A DNA stretch of 10,045 nucleotides. Origin: Rhodospirillaceae bacterium CCH5-H10. Its GTDB lineage: Bacteria; Pseudomonadota; Alphaproteobacteria; Reyranellales; Reyranellaceae. Numbering within the stretch: the stretch's first letter is position 1; each line of letters opens with the position of its first letter. The translations under genes and the position numbers were made by a program. Positions 1 through 8,666 of this stretch are shown piece after piece. A model generated the notes under the pieces. It worked only from the letters and a program-made list of their open reading frames with translations, had not been told where the DNA came from and did not search any database. Location: NCBI GenBank assembly GCA_001557035.1, contig LSKJ01000148.1:1-10045 (forward strand), written 5' to 3'.

Positions 1-142
1 AGCGCCAGCGTCTCGCCCGGCGCCACGTCGAAGGTGAGTCCGTCGACCGCGCGCACGGTGCCGACGGCGCTCTGGAAGACGATGCCGCGCTTCACCGGGA
101 AGTGCTTGGTGAGGCCGGTGACGGAGAGCAGGGGCTCGGTGC

Positions 143-146
<4 letters not shown>
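1..146 (-). CDS. DppF-type ABC transporter ATP-binding protein (N-terminal fragment, cut by window edge)
   Basis: This is the first 48 codons of the second ATPase subunit of a dipeptide/oligopeptide-class importer. The protein begins [20 protein letters not shown], and the conserved beginning of these ATPases continues as AVDGLTF...APGETLAL, ending just before the Walker A loop would appear. The HFPVK motif near the start is typical of DppF/OppF rather than DppD/OppD. The ATG at 146 overlaps the TGA of the preceding ATPase gene by four bases (ATGA), which suggests translational coupling, and a GAGG sits seven bases upstream of it inside that gene's end. The protein would bind and hydrolyse ATP on the cytoplasmic face, pairing with the DppD-type subunit. 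The catalytic motifs lie outside the window, so family assignment rests on the N-terminus and context. Confidence 0.88.
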
Positions 147-1150
<1,004 letters not shown>

Positions 1151-1158
1151 GCTGCGCG

Positions 1159-1162
1159 CCTC
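1159..1162 (-). promoter_or_regulatory. Shine-Dalgarno GAGG deciding the TTG start of the DppD-type gene
   Basis: On the minus strand GAGG occupies 1162-1159, eight bases before the TTG at 1150-1148. It overlaps the TGA stop (1163-1161) of the upstream amidohydrolase gene, so a ribosome terminating there sits directly on the next initiation site. An ATG at 1164 also lies here but opens only a five-codon frame (MRRAA) whose stop overlaps the TTG, so it is not the start of the ATPase gene. Confidence 0.65.
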
Positions 1163-2624
1163 ATGTCACCGGCCGCGATTGCGGCAGGCGATCGCGGGTG
1201 CCGTAGACCGGCGGTGCGAGCTGGTCGGCGGTGCGGCCGGCCCAGTCGCGCTGGCTCACGGTCTCGAGCCGCTTGCGCTGGCCTTCGATCAGGCCGGCGG
1301 TTGCCGCTTCGACGTCGACCGTCAGGACCTTGCCGTCCTTCACCACCTGCGTGCCGTCGACATAGACGTGACGGATGGCACGGTCGCCTGCCGAGTAGAT
1401 CAGGCTGCGCACCGGCTCGTGGGCCGGCTGCATGTAGGGATGGCTCATGTCGACCAGTGAGAAATCGGCCTTGCAGCCCGGCGCCAGCCGACCGAGGTCG
1501 GGTCGGCGCAGCATCTTCGCGCCACCAATCGTGGCGGCCTCGAAGGCGTGCCGCGTCGTGCCCATCTTGTAGTTCATGGTGATGGCGCGGGCGAGGTAGC
1601 AGACCAGCCGGATCTCATCGAGCATGTTGTGCGGGAAGGTGTCGGTGCCGATGCCGACCGTGATGCCCGCGTCCATGTAGCGGCCGATCGAGTTCATCAC
1701 CATGCCGCGCCGCGCGAACACGGTCGGGCAATGGGCCACCGACGCGCCGGAATCGCGCAGCCGCACGAAGTCGTTGGCATGCGGGTAGTGGATCTGCGGA
1801 TGGTCGTTCAGGAAGATTCCGTGGCCAATGATCAGGTCGGGCCCCAGTACGCCGATCGAGTCGAGCCATTCGATGGGCGTCTTGCCGTGGCGATGCACCA
1901 TTTCGTGGAACTCGACGACGGCCTGACAGGCATGGGTCTGCATCGGCAAGCCGCGCCGCTTGGCCTCCTGCAGCGCCTCCTTGAAGAAGCCCTCGCGGCA
2001 CGTGTCGATCTGCGCCGGACCGACCATGCCGGAAAGGCGGCCGCTGGGGTGCTTCGCCGCCTCGTCGAGTGTCTTCATCGAGGCCTCGAAGGCCTTCTCG
2101 CCGGCCTTCTCGTCCCAGGCATATTCGACCGTGTGGCCGTTCTTCGTGTACCAGACGCCCTGGCGCATCATCGGGCAGACCACGGCGCGAATGCCGGTGG
2201 CGGCGAGATCGTCAGACCAGCCGGGGCGGGCCATCGACAGGTCGGTGATCGTTGTGACGCCGCTCTTCAGCAACTCCGACACCGCGACCTTGGAGGAGGG
2301 GCCGGCATCCTCTGGGTTCAGGCCGAACACCGTCAGGTATTCGTAGAGCGAACTCTGGCCGAGCTTGTCGCTGCCATATTCCTCGGTGAGGCCCTTGTTG
2401 GCGGGCTCTGAAAAGGGATGGCTGTGCACGTTGACGAGGCCGGGGATGGCCATCATCCCCTTGCCGTCGATTGTGGTGTCGACCGGGCCCGTGTAGCCCG
2501 GTCCGACATGGGCGATCTCGTTGCCCTTGAACACGAGATCGGCATTTTCGAGATAGACGTGTCGCCCTTCGGCCTCGTCCCATCCGACGAGATGGTCGAG
2601 GCCGGCGATCTTTGTCGTCTTCAT
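1161..2624 (-). CDS. TRZ/ATZ-type (chlorohydrolase/cytosine-deaminase-like) amidohydrolase embedded in the ABC transporter operon
   Basis: This 487-residue cytoplasmic enzyme belongs to the amidohydrolase superfamily branch that includes the TRZ/ATZ hydrolases, guanine deaminase and S-adenosylhomocysteine deaminase, which act on N-heterocycles with one metal ion. The start is the ATG at 2624, with GGAG ten bases upstream. The open frame runs farther upstream to 2792 but would overlap the binding-protein gene with low-complexity residues. Features of the TIM barrel are the metal HxH in VNVHSHPF (H67, H69), H231 in QTHACQ, H268 in [17 protein letters not shown] at 298-307, and metal Asp328 in [10 protein letters not shown]. 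The C-terminal small beta domain has the usual [16 protein letters not shown] segment. Many relatives have HxxE at the second histidine; here it reads HACQ, with Gln234 in place of Glu. It lies 34 bp after the binding-protein gene and 10 bp before the first ATPase gene, so its substrate is plausibly the imported compound. The substrate cannot be determined from sequence. Confidence 0.9.
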   Translation of the reverse strand: MKTTKIAGLDHLVGWDEAEGRHVYLENADLVFKGNEIAHVGPGYTGPVDTTIDGKGMMAIPGLVNVHSHPFSEPANKGLTEEYGSDKLGQSSLYEYLTVFGLNPEDAGPSSKVAVSELLKSGVTTITDLSMARPGWSDDLAATGIRAVVCPMMRQGVWYTKNGHTVEYAWDEKAGEKAFEASMKTLDEAAKHPSGRLSGMVGPAQIDTCREGFFKEALQEAKRRGLPMQTHACQAVVEFHEMVHRHGKTPIEWLDSIGVLGPDLIIGHGIFLNDHPQIHYPHANDFVRLRDSGASVAHCPTVFARRGMVMNSIGRYMDAGITVGIGTDTFPHNMLDEIRLVCYLARAITMNYKMGTTRHAFEAATIGGAKMLRRPDLGRLAPGCKADFSLVDMSHPYMQPAHEPVRSLIYSAGDRAIRHVYVDGTQVVKDGKVLTVDVEAATAGLIEGQRKRLETVSQRDWAGRTADQLAPPVYGTRDRLPQSRPVT

Positions 2625-2658
2625 GGACGTTTCACTCCGCTTGCTGGCTGTCTGCTTG

Positions 2659-4236
2659 CTATTTGAACGCGATGCCCAGGCCCTTGTAGAGGCCGCATCC
2701 GTAGTTGCCGTGCGCCTTGATCGGCTTGAGCTTCGATCCGGCGACCACGAACAGCGGCTCGTGGAACAGCGGGATCCAGACGAAGGCGTCATGCACCTTC
2801 TGCTGTACCGCCTGGTAGGAGGCCGTGCGGGTGGCTTCGTCGGTCGCGGTCGAGCCCTTGTCGAGCAGCTCGTCCGTTTCCTTGTCCTTCCAGTTCATGC
2901 GGTTCGGGGTGGGCGTGTTGGCCGAGCGGAAGTAGAGGTTCAGCGCGTCGCCCGCGCTGACATAGGGGAAGCTCATGCCGAAGGCGTCGAACTCCTGGGT
3001 GGCGAGCTTGCCCCATGCCACGGTCGAGTCGAAAAGCTGGATCTGCAGGTCGACACCGACCTTGCGCAGGTCACCCTGCACGGCCTCGGCAATCTCCTTG
3101 AATGTGCCCGAGATGCCGTAAATCAGCGGCGCGAGCTTCTTGCCGTCCTTGTAGCGGAAGCCGTCGGCGCCCTTCTTCCAGCCGGCCTCGTCGAGGAGCT
3201 TCTCGGCCTCCTTGACGTTCTCGCCGTAAGCGTTCCTGTCGAGCTTCGCATTGAAGTCGAGGACGTTGGGCATGAGCATCGTCGAGGCCGGTTCGGCGAA
3301 GCCGAAGGTGACGGCTTCGGTGATCGCCTTCTGATCGACGGCGAGGTTGAGCGCCCGGCGCACGCGCACGTCGCTGACCAGCTCCTTGTCGACCTTGAAG
3401 CCGATGAAGTAGGTCCAGAAGAAGTTCGCGGCCTTGGTCACCGAGAGGTTCTTGTTGGCCTGCAGCTCCTTGATCGACCAGTAGGGAACGTACTGGCTGG
3501 CATCGGCCTGGCCGGCCTGCAGCGCGGTGACGCGCGTATTCTCCTCAGGCACCACCTTCCAGGTGACCTTGTCGACCTGGGCCTCGGTGTAGTCGTAGAT
3601 CGGCGGGCCCCACTTGTAGCCCTTGTGCTTGGTCAGCACCGTGGAGTCGCGCGGCGTCCAGCTTTCGAAGCAGTAGGGACCGGTACCGTCGAAGCCCTTC
3701 ACGCCGAAGTCGGCGCCGAGCTGCTTGGCCTGGTCGACGTTAAGGACCGTGTGGAAGTACTGCGTCATCTGGTAGAGCAGTTCGGAGAACGGCTTCTTGA
3801 GCTTGTATTCGACCGTGAAGTCGTCGGGCGCCGTCACTTTGTCCACGTCGCCCATGCGCCACTTCACGAGGCCCTTGGTCTCTGGATCGAGCCAGCGTTC
3901 GTAGGTGGCGACGACGTCCTTGGCGGTCATCTTCTTGCCGCTGCAGAAGGTGACGTCGTCGCGCAGCTTGAAGGTGTAGGTGAGGCCGTCCGGCGAGACG
4001 GTCCAGCTCGTGGCGAGGCCCGGCTTCAACGTCTTCATGTCGAAGTCGAGATTCACCATCGTGTCGCCCATCATGTAGATGACTTCGGCGCCCGACCGGG
4101 AGGTCGACTTGTGCGGATCGTAGCGATCGGTGTCGATCTCGCGCACGATCGTCACGTTCTTCTGCGCCATTGCCGGCGCCGCAAGGCCCGTCATCGCCAC
4201 CGCGGCCAATGCCGCCCACGTCAATTTTCTGTTCAT
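2659..4236 (-). CDS. ABC transporter substrate-binding protein, extracellular solute-binding family 5 (DppA/OppA type)
   Basis: This 525-residue periplasmic protein captures the ligand and delivers it to the DppB/DppC-type permeases. The N-terminus MNRKLTWAALAAVAMTGLAAPAMA is a signal peptide with a basic start, a hydrophobic core and an AMA cleavage site before Gln25. There is no lipobox cysteine, so it should be a soluble periplasmic protein. The mature part shows family 5 landmarks: DTDRYDPHKS near its start, LKPGLATSWTVSPDGLTYTFKLRDDVTF around 70-97, TAKDVVATYERWLDP after that, and FGVKGFDGTGPYCFESW in the middle. The length is typical. The start is set at the ATG at 4236 because AGGAGG lies seven bases upstream; a GTG at 4242 in the same frame is only one base from that site. 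It follows the DppC-type gene by 24 bp. The ligand could be a peptide, opine, amino-acid derivative or ureide; the family is too broad to say which. Confidence 0.96.
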   Translation of the reverse strand: MNRKLTWAALAAVAMTGLAAPAMAQKNVTIVREIDTDRYDPHKSTSRSGAEVIYMMGDTMVNLDFDMKTLKPGLATSWTVSPDGLTYTFKLRDDVTFCSGKKMTAKDVVATYERWLDPETKGLVKWRMGDVDKVTAPDDFTVEYKLKKPFSELLYQMTQYFHTVLNVDQAKQLGADFGVKGFDGTGPYCFESWTPRDSTVLTKHKGYKWGPPIYDYTEAQVDKVTWKVVPEENTRVTALQAGQADASQYVPYWSIKELQANKNLSVTKAANFFWTYFIGFKVDKELVSDVRVRRALNLAVDQKAITEAVTFGFAEPASTMLMPNVLDFNAKLDRNAYGENVKEAEKLLDEAGWKKGADGFRYKDGKKLAPLIYGISGTFKEIAEAVQGDLRKVGVDLQIQLFDSTVAWGKLATQEFDAFGMSFPYVSAGDALNLYFRSANTPTPNRMNWKDKETDELLDKGSTATDEATRTASYQAVQQKVHDAFVWIPLFHEPLFVVAGSKLKPIKAHGNYGCGLYKGLGIAFK

Positions 4237-4243
4237 GCCCACA

Positions 4244-4249
4244 CCTCCT
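4244..4249 (-). promoter_or_regulatory. Strong Shine-Dalgarno AGGAGG for the substrate-binding protein
   Basis: A full consensus AGGAGG (minus strand 4249-4244) sits seven bases before the ATG at 4236 and only one base before a GTG at 4242, so it selects the ATG. It is the strongest ribosome-binding site I can see in the operon. That fits the usual need for much more binding protein than permease. Confidence 0.7.
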
Positions 4250-4260
4250 CTTTTCTCACC

Positions 4261-5166
4261 TTATTGCCGCAGCTTCGGATCGAGAGCGTCGCGCAATGCG
4301 TCGCCCAGCACGTTGAATGCCAGAACCACGAGGAAGATCGCCGCGCAGGGCAGGGTCGAGACATGCGGCGCGATCGAAAGGAACTTGCGGCCGTCGGCGG
4401 CCATGCTGCCCAGTTCGGCGGTCGGCGGCTGGGCGCCGAGGCCGAGGAAAGACAGCGCCGCGCCCAGCAGGATCGCCTGGCCGAGCTGCAGCGTCATGTA
4501 GATCAGGATGGTCGGCCAGCAGTTGAGCGCGAGGTAGCGCCAGATCAGCGCGCCGTCGCCGAGGCCGACGGCGCGGCCGGCTTCCATGTATTCCTGCTGC
4601 ATGATCGATTGCGCCGCGCCGCGCGCGATGCGGGCGATCGAGGGGATCGAGGCGATGCTGAGGGCGACGACCAACGAGAAAAGGCCGGTCCCCATGACCG
4701 CCGCGATGGCGAGGCCGAACAGGATCGACGGAAAGGAGAGCAGCACGTCGACCAGGCGCATCAGCGGCTGGTCGAGGCGCTTGAAATAGGCTGCGCTCAA
4801 TCCGATCAGGGCGCCGAGGCCGCCGCCCACCAGGACGGCGGCGATGCCGATGCCCAGGGTCGCGCGCAGGCCGAACAGGATGCGGCTCACCATGTCGCGG
4901 CCCTGGTTGTCCGCGCCCAGCAGGAAGTCGGGGCAGCGCGCGCCGCCGATCGGGCAGAGGCGCAGGCGCATGTTGGACGCGTAGGGATCGAACGGCGCGA
5001 TCCACGGCGCGAGGATCGCGGAGCCGACGATCACGATCAGGAACAGCGCCGCCACTGCGGCGGGCGGATCGCGCAGGATGCGCCGCCACACGGCATTCTT
5101 GCGCCGGATCGCGGCGATGGCACGCTGGTCGGCTTCGCTTTGCAGGGGCAGGGCCGCGTCGGTCAT
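4261..5166 (-). CDS. DppC-type ABC transporter permease
   Basis: This 301-residue inner-membrane subunit forms half of the translocation channel. A cytoplasmic N-terminal tail of about 35 residues leads into the first membrane segment (about 36-57), ending in the family motif LAPWIAPFDPY. The periplasmic stretch LLGADNQGRDMVSRILFGLR at 82-101 is the conserved DppC/OppC region (commonly LGTDxLGRD). Further hydrophobic segments follow, and the cytoplasmic EAA loop at about 193-213 (EYMEAGRAVGLGDGALIWRY) contacts the ATPases. The C-terminus FNVLGDALRDALDPKLRQ is characteristic of the family. Two cysteines (C71, C78) lie in the first periplasmic loop, just before the conserved region, and could form a disulphide. 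The ATG at 5166 overlaps the TGA of the DppB-type gene by four bases, and AAGGA lies ten bases upstream. Confidence 0.96.
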   Translation of the reverse strand: MTDAALPLQSEADQRAIAAIRRKNAVWRRILRDPPAAVAALFLIVIVGSAILAPWIAPFDPYASNMRLRLCPIGGARCPDFLLGADNQGRDMVSRILFGLRATLGIGIAAVLVGGGLGALIGLSAAYFKRLDQPLMRLVDVLLSFPSILFGLAIAAVMGTGLFSLVVALSIASIPSIARIARGAAQSIMQQEYMEAGRAVGLGDGALIWRYLALNCWPTILIYMTLQLGQAILLGAALSFLGLGAQPPTAELGSMAADGRKFLSIAPHVSTLPCAAIFLVVLAFNVLGDALRDALDPKLRQ

Positions 5167-6101
5167 CCGCGGGCAATCCTTGGATCGAGATAGGCGTAGA
5201 GGACGTCGACCGCGAGGTTGATGGCCATGAAGCCGACGGCGAGGATCAGGATGGCGCCCTGCGCCAGCGGGAAGTCGCTCGACGTGATGGCGCCGACGGC
5301 CATGCGACCGACACCCGGCCAGGCGAACATGGTCTCGGTGACGATCGAGCCACCCAGCAGGAAGCCGATCTGCAGGCCAACCAGCGTCACCACGGGGATC
5401 ATGGCGTTGCGCAGAGCGTGGCGCACGGTGACGCGCCAGTCGGAGGCACCCTTGGCGCGGGCGGTGCGCACATAGTCGGCGCCCAGGGTCTCCAACAATG
5501 ACGTGCGCGTCATGCGCGCGACGGGGCCGACGAAGACCGCGCCCAGCGTGACCGCCGGGAGGATGATGCTGAGGAAGCCGTCGGGCGTCCAGATCGGGCC
5601 GTTGCGTCCCTGGAAGGGCAGGAGCCCGGCGCCGCCGACATACTGGATCAGGAGCAGGCCGACCCAGAACACCGGCACTGACACGCCCATCACCGAGAGC
5701 GCCATGATGGCACGGTCGATGAGGGTGCCGCGGCGGCGGGCCGCCAGGGTGCCCAGGGTGATGCCGAGCGGCACCGCCCAGATCAGGCAGGCCAGCATCA
5801 ATTCGACGGTCGGCCAGAGCGTGAGCGCGATCTCGTCGACCACGGCGCGGTTCGAGATCATCGAGCGGCCGAGATCGAGTTGGAAGACGCGGCCGAGATA
5901 GCGACCGAACTGGACCCAGAGCGGCTGGTTGAGGCCGAGGTCGTTACGGATGGCGTCGATCTCGGCTTTCGTGGCGGTCGGACCGGCGACGACGGTTGCC
6001 GGATCGGTGGGCACGACCTGCAGCAGCAGGAAGCCGATGAGCAGCACCCCCAGCAGCACCGGGAGCGAAATCATCAATCGGTGGGCGATATGGCGCGCCA
6101 T
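5163..6101 (-). CDS. DppB-type ABC transporter permease, first gene of the importer operon
   Basis: This is the 312-residue partner permease. The N-terminus MARHIAHRLMISLPVLLGVLLIGFLLLQVVPTDPA is the canonical DppB/OppB start: a short basic tail, the first membrane helix, then the periplasmic motif that precedes IRNDLGLNQPLWVQFGRYLG. Other landmarks are LDLGRSMISNRAV at about 76-87, the EAA loop DYVRTARAKGASDWRVTVRHALRNA at about 209-233, TETMFAWPGVGRMAV near 260-275, and the C-terminal AYLDPRIARG. I chose the ATG at 6101 because it matches family length. The frame stays open to an ATG at 6227, but that would add 42 low-complexity residues and overlap the divergent gene. Only a weak purine stretch (GAAAGAA) precedes this ATG. 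As the first gene it is read from the divergent region at 6102-6213, and it overlaps the DppC-type gene by four bases. Confidence 0.95.
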   Translation of the reverse strand: MARHIAHRLMISLPVLLGVLLIGFLLLQVVPTDPATVVAGPTATKAEIDAIRNDLGLNQPLWVQFGRYLGRVFQLDLGRSMISNRAVVDEIALTLWPTVELMLACLIWAVPLGITLGTLAARRRGTLIDRAIMALSVMGVSVPVFWVGLLLIQYVGGAGLLPFQGRNGPIWTPDGFLSIILPAVTLGAVFVGPVARMTRTSLLETLGADYVRTARAKGASDWRVTVRHALRNAMIPVVTLVGLQIGFLLGGSIVTETMFAWPGVGRMAVGAITSSDFPLAQGAILILAVGFMAINLAVDVLYAYLDPRIARG

Positions 6102-6213
6102 TTCTTTCGAAACTTGCCCCCTTCGGGTAAGAACACTGGCCGACGCCGCGACGCTCGACAAGCGCGCGGCGGTGGCATGATCGCTGCAAGAAACGCGCCG
6201 AGGAGCGTCGTCC
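6102..6213. promoter_or_regulatory. Divergent promoter region between importer operon and hydantoinase operon
   Basis: This 112-bp gap separates two operons that read away from each other, so it must hold promoters for both unless transcription enters from elsewhere. I cannot identify a convincing -35/-10 pair on either strand; the sequence is too GC-rich for confident matching. A clear GAGGAG ribosome-binding site lies eight bases before the plus-strand ATG at 6214. Next to the minus-strand start are an 8-bp palindrome, TTTCGAAA at 6105-6112, and an imperfect dyad at 6113-6131. The short shared region makes coordinated control of both operons plausible, but no regulator gene lies in the window. 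Confidence 0.6.
6113..6131. promoter_or_regulatory. Imperfect inverted repeat, possible operator or leader hairpin
   Basis: CTTGCCC at 6113-6119 and GGGTAAG at 6125-6131 form a 7-bp dyad with one mismatch around a 5-base centre (CCTTC). It adjoins the palindrome TTTCGAAA at 6105-6112 and lies just upstream of the DppB-type start. It could be a regulator-binding site, or a small hairpin in the leader of the importer mRNA. In that transcript both G-U and Watson-Crick pairs would hold the stem. The arms are short enough to occur by chance. Confidence 0.3.
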
Positions 6214-7170
6214 ATGTCGACTGGCAAGCTGAACGAGCAGGCAAAAGGCGTCTATATCATCGCGGCAACGCCGTTCACCGACGAGGGCGCGGTCGATCTG
6301 CAGAGCATCGACACGTTGACCGATTTTTATTTGGGGTGCGGCGTACATGGCTTCACCCTGCTCGGCATGATGGGCGAGGCGCACAAGCTCACCGCCGACG
6401 AATCGCTCTCGGTCGTCAATCGCGTGATCGGCCGGGCTCAGGGTCGGCAGGTGATCGTGGGCGTGAGCCATGCCGGTCTCGAGAACGTGCGCCGCCTGTC
6501 GCACGAGGCGATGATCGCCGGCGCGTCGGGCGTGATGGTCGCGCCGGCTCCGGGTCTCAAGGGCGACGAGGGGCTCTACAATTACTATGCGCAGGTTTTC
6601 CAGGCGCTTGGGCCCGACATTCCTGTCGTCTATCAGGACTACCCGCAGACCACCGGTGTCTTCATGCCGGTCAACGTGTTCGAGCGGCTGGTCGACGACT
6701 TCCCGCAGCTCGTGATGCTGAAGCACGAGGACGCGCCGGGTCTCGCCAAGCTTACGAAGGTCCGCGAGGGCGAGAAGAAGCCGGGGCGTCGCCGCGTGTC
6801 GATCCTGGTCGGCAATGGCGGTCTCTATTATCCGCAGGAGATGCGCCGAGGCGCCGACGGCGCAATGACCGGTTTCGCCTGGCCCGAGATGCTGGTGCAG
6901 GTCTACGAGCTCTTCGCGAAGGGCAGGGCAGAGGAGGCGGAAGACCTCTTCGACATCTATCTGCCGCTGGTGAGGCACGAGGTGCAGCCGGCGATCGGCC
7001 TTGCGCTGCGCAAGGAAGTGCTGTTCCGCCGCGGCGCCATCAAGAGCCCGAAGCAGCGCGCGCCGGGCTCGTCGCTCACGGCGACGGACAAGACGGAACT
7101 CGACGGCATGATCGCGCGCCTCGAGCGCCGACTGGCCGATACGGGCCGCCACGCCAAGGCGGCGGAGTAG
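6214..7170 (+). CDS. Dihydrodipicolinate synthase/N-acetylneuraminate lyase family protein with atypical active-site motif
   Basis: This 318-residue class I aldolase-family enzyme has a TIM barrel that forms a Schiff base between a lysine and a 2-oxo acid. The start region GVYIIAATPFTDEGAVDLQSI is standard for the family. Lys170 in PQLVMLKHEDAPG is the expected Schiff-base lysine, and Tyr140 in VVYQDYPQTTG the expected catalytic tyrosine. The motif that is GTTGE in true DapA reads GMMGE (51-55), and the DapA arginine after the tyrosine (YNVPSRTG) appears as threonine by eye. It is therefore unlikely to make dihydrodipicolinate, and an aldolase or dehydratase of another 2-oxo acid is more likely. 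The protein is slightly longer than E. coli DapA (292), with a basic insertion GEKKPGRRR after the lysine. It has a GAGGAG site eight bases before the ATG and ends five bases before the hydantoinase gene, so it is the first gene of that operon. It may process the carbon skeleton released from the imported substrate. Confidence 0.9.
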   Translation: MSTGKLNEQAKGVYIIAATPFTDEGAVDLQSIDTLTDFYLGCGVHGFTLLGMMGEAHKLTADESLSVVNRVIGRAQGRQVIVGVSHAGLENVRRLSHEAMIAGASGVMVAPAPGLKGDEGLYNYYAQVFQALGPDIPVVYQDYPQTTGVFMPVNVFERLVDDFPQLVMLKHEDAPGLAKLTKVREGEKKPGRRRVSILVGNGGLYYPQEMRRGADGAMTGFAWPEMLVQVYELFAKGRAEEAEDLFDIYLPLVRHEVQPAIGLALRKEVLFRRGAIKSPKQRAPGSSLTATDKTELDGMIARLERRLADTGRHAKAAE

Positions 7171-7175
7171 GGAAC

Positions 7176-8645
7176 ATGGCTGAGTATGATTTGATCGTTC
7201 GCAACGCAAAGATCGTTACGGCCGAGCGCCAGACCGAGGGCGACATCGCCGTGAAGGGCGGACAGGTCGTCGAGATCGGCCCCGACCTCAAGGGCAAGGG
7301 CGCGCGCGAGATCGATGCCGGCGGCAAGTTCGTGCTGCCGGGCGGCGTCGACAGTCACTGCCATATCGAGCAGAAGTCGGGTATGGGCGTGATGTGCGCC
7401 GACGATTTCTATACCGGCACCGTCTCTGCCGCGTTCGGCGGCACCACCACCGTCATTCCCTTCGCTGCCCAGCATCGCGGCATGTCGTTGCGCCAGGTGG
7501 TGAACGACTATCACGAGGCGGCAACGCCCAAGGCGGTGATCGACTACGCCTTCCACCTGATCGTCACCGACCCGACGCCGCAGGCACTGGGGCAGGAACT
7601 GCCGGCGCTGATCAAGGACGGCTACACCTCGTTCAAGATCTACATGACCTACGATGCCATGAAGGTCAGCGACTACCAGATCCTCGACATCCTCTCCGTG
7701 GCGCGGCGCGACGGCGCGCTGGTCATGGTGCATGCCGAGAACCACGACATCATCCAGTGGCTGGCGCATCACCTGGTCGAGCAAGGCCACGGTGCGCCGA
7801 AGTTCCACGCCATTGCCCATGCGCGCATCGCCGAGGCCGAGGCGACCAACCGCGCGATCTCGCTGGCACGTCTGGTCGATGCGCCGCTGTTGCTGGTGCA
7901 CATGTCGGAGATCGAGGCGATCGAGACGCTGCGGCAGGCGCAGAAGAAGGGCCTGAAGATCTTCGGAGAAACCTGCCCGCAATACATTGCGCTGACCGCC
8001 GACGACATGGACAAGCCCGGCGTGGAGGGCGCGATGTGGTGCTGCAGCCCACCGCCGCGCGATTCGGCGGCGCAGGAGGCGGTGTGGGCGGCGCTGAAGG
8101 ATGGCACGTTCCAGACCTTCTCGTCGGACCATGCGCCCTACCAGTTCAATGCCGGCGGCAAGATCCCCAAAGGCGACAAGACGACCTTCAAGGAAATGGC
8201 CAACGGCGTGCCCGGCATCGAGATCCGGCTGCCGATGCTGTTCTCGGAGGGCGTCCAGAAGGGCCGTATCACGCTGCAGCAGTTCGTGGCGCTCACGTCG
8301 GCCAACCACGCCAAGCTCTATGGCCTCTATCCCCGCAAGGGCACGATCGCCGTGGGCTCCGACGCCGACTTCGCCATCTGGGATGCAGACAAGGACGTGA
8401 CGGTGACCTGGAAGGACCTGCACGACAATGTCGGCTACACGCCCTACGAGGGCCGCCAGATCAAGGGCTGGCCGATCACCGTCGTGAGCCGCGGCCGTGT
8501 CGTGGTCGAGGACGGCAAGCTTAACGCCGAGCGCGGCTCCGGCCAGTTCCTGCCCTGCGCCTCGCCCGATTCGTCCAAGCCCATTGGCCAGTCCGCGCCC
8601 GAACTGCAGGCCATGTCGCGCTTCGGCCTGAAGCCGCTGTTTTAA
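7176..8645 (+). CDS. hydA: D-hydantoinase / dihydropyrimidinase
   Basis: This 489-residue cytoplasmic zinc enzyme opens the ring of cyclic ureides: 5-substituted hydantoins to N-carbamoyl amino acids, or dihydropyrimidines to ureidopropionates. The full binuclear metal site is visible: HxH in GGVDSHCHIEQ (H61, H63), the lysine that becomes carboxylated in GYTSFKIYMTY (K154), H186 in VMVHAEN, H242 in LLVHMSE and D318 in FSSDHAPY. The segment GETCPQY followed by SPPPRD and the C-terminal AIWDADKDVTV also match hydantoinases, and the length is usual. The start is the ATG at 7176, with GGAG eight bases upstream overlapping the preceding stop codon. An open frame extends farther back through the DapA-like gene but is a shadow. 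The N-carbamoyl-D-amino-acid hydrolase gene downstream argues for hydantoinase-type use, but dihydropyrimidine substrates cannot be excluded. Confidence 0.95.
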   Translation: MAEYDLIVRNAKIVTAERQTEGDIAVKGGQVVEIGPDLKGKGAREIDAGGKFVLPGGVDSHCHIEQKSGMGVMCADDFYTGTVSAAFGGTTTVIPFAAQHRGMSLRQVVNDYHEAATPKAVIDYAFHLIVTDPTPQALGQELPALIKDGYTSFKIYMTYDAMKVSDYQILDILSVARRDGALVMVHAENHDIIQWLAHHLVEQGHGAPKFHAIAHARIAEAEATNRAISLARLVDAPLLLVHMSEIEAIETLRQAQKKGLKIFGETCPQYIALTADDMDKPGVEGAMWCCSPPPRDSAAQEAVWAALKDGTFQTFSSDHAPYQFNAGGKIPKGDKTTFKEMANGVPGIEIRLPMLFSEGVQKGRITLQQFVALTSANHAKLYGLYPRKGTIAVGSDADFAIWDADKDVTVTWKDLHDNVGYTPYEGRQIKGWPITVVSRGRVVVEDGKLNAERGSGQFLPCASPDSSKPIGQSAPELQAMSRFGLKPLF

Positions 8646-8666
8646 GTTGCTGTCGCCATACGCACC

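Noticed and set aside
2623..5193. A very long open frame (856 codons) on the plus strand opposite the binding-protein and DppC-type genes
   Set aside because: Its translation is Arg/His/Glu/Val-rich without domain motifs, and the minus strand carries unmistakable ABC transporter proteins across the same bases. Stop codons are rare in such antisense frames at high GC.
6102..6227. Upstream start of the DppB-type permease at 6227
   Set aside because: It would add 42 non-conserved residues and overlap the divergent gene's start; the ATG at 6101 gives the canonical permease N-terminus.
5880..7175. N-terminal extension of the hydantoinase frame back to 5880
   Set aside because: The extra residues are low-complexity Arg/Gly-rich, overlap the DppB-type gene and the whole DapA-like gene, and the ATG at 7176 has its own ribosome-binding site and the family-standard start.
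6957..8423. Minus-strand open frame of 488 codons opposite hydA
   Set aside because: It has no recognisable motifs and a His/Arg/Leu-rich antisense composition, and the plus strand encodes a complete hydantoinase with all metal ligands.
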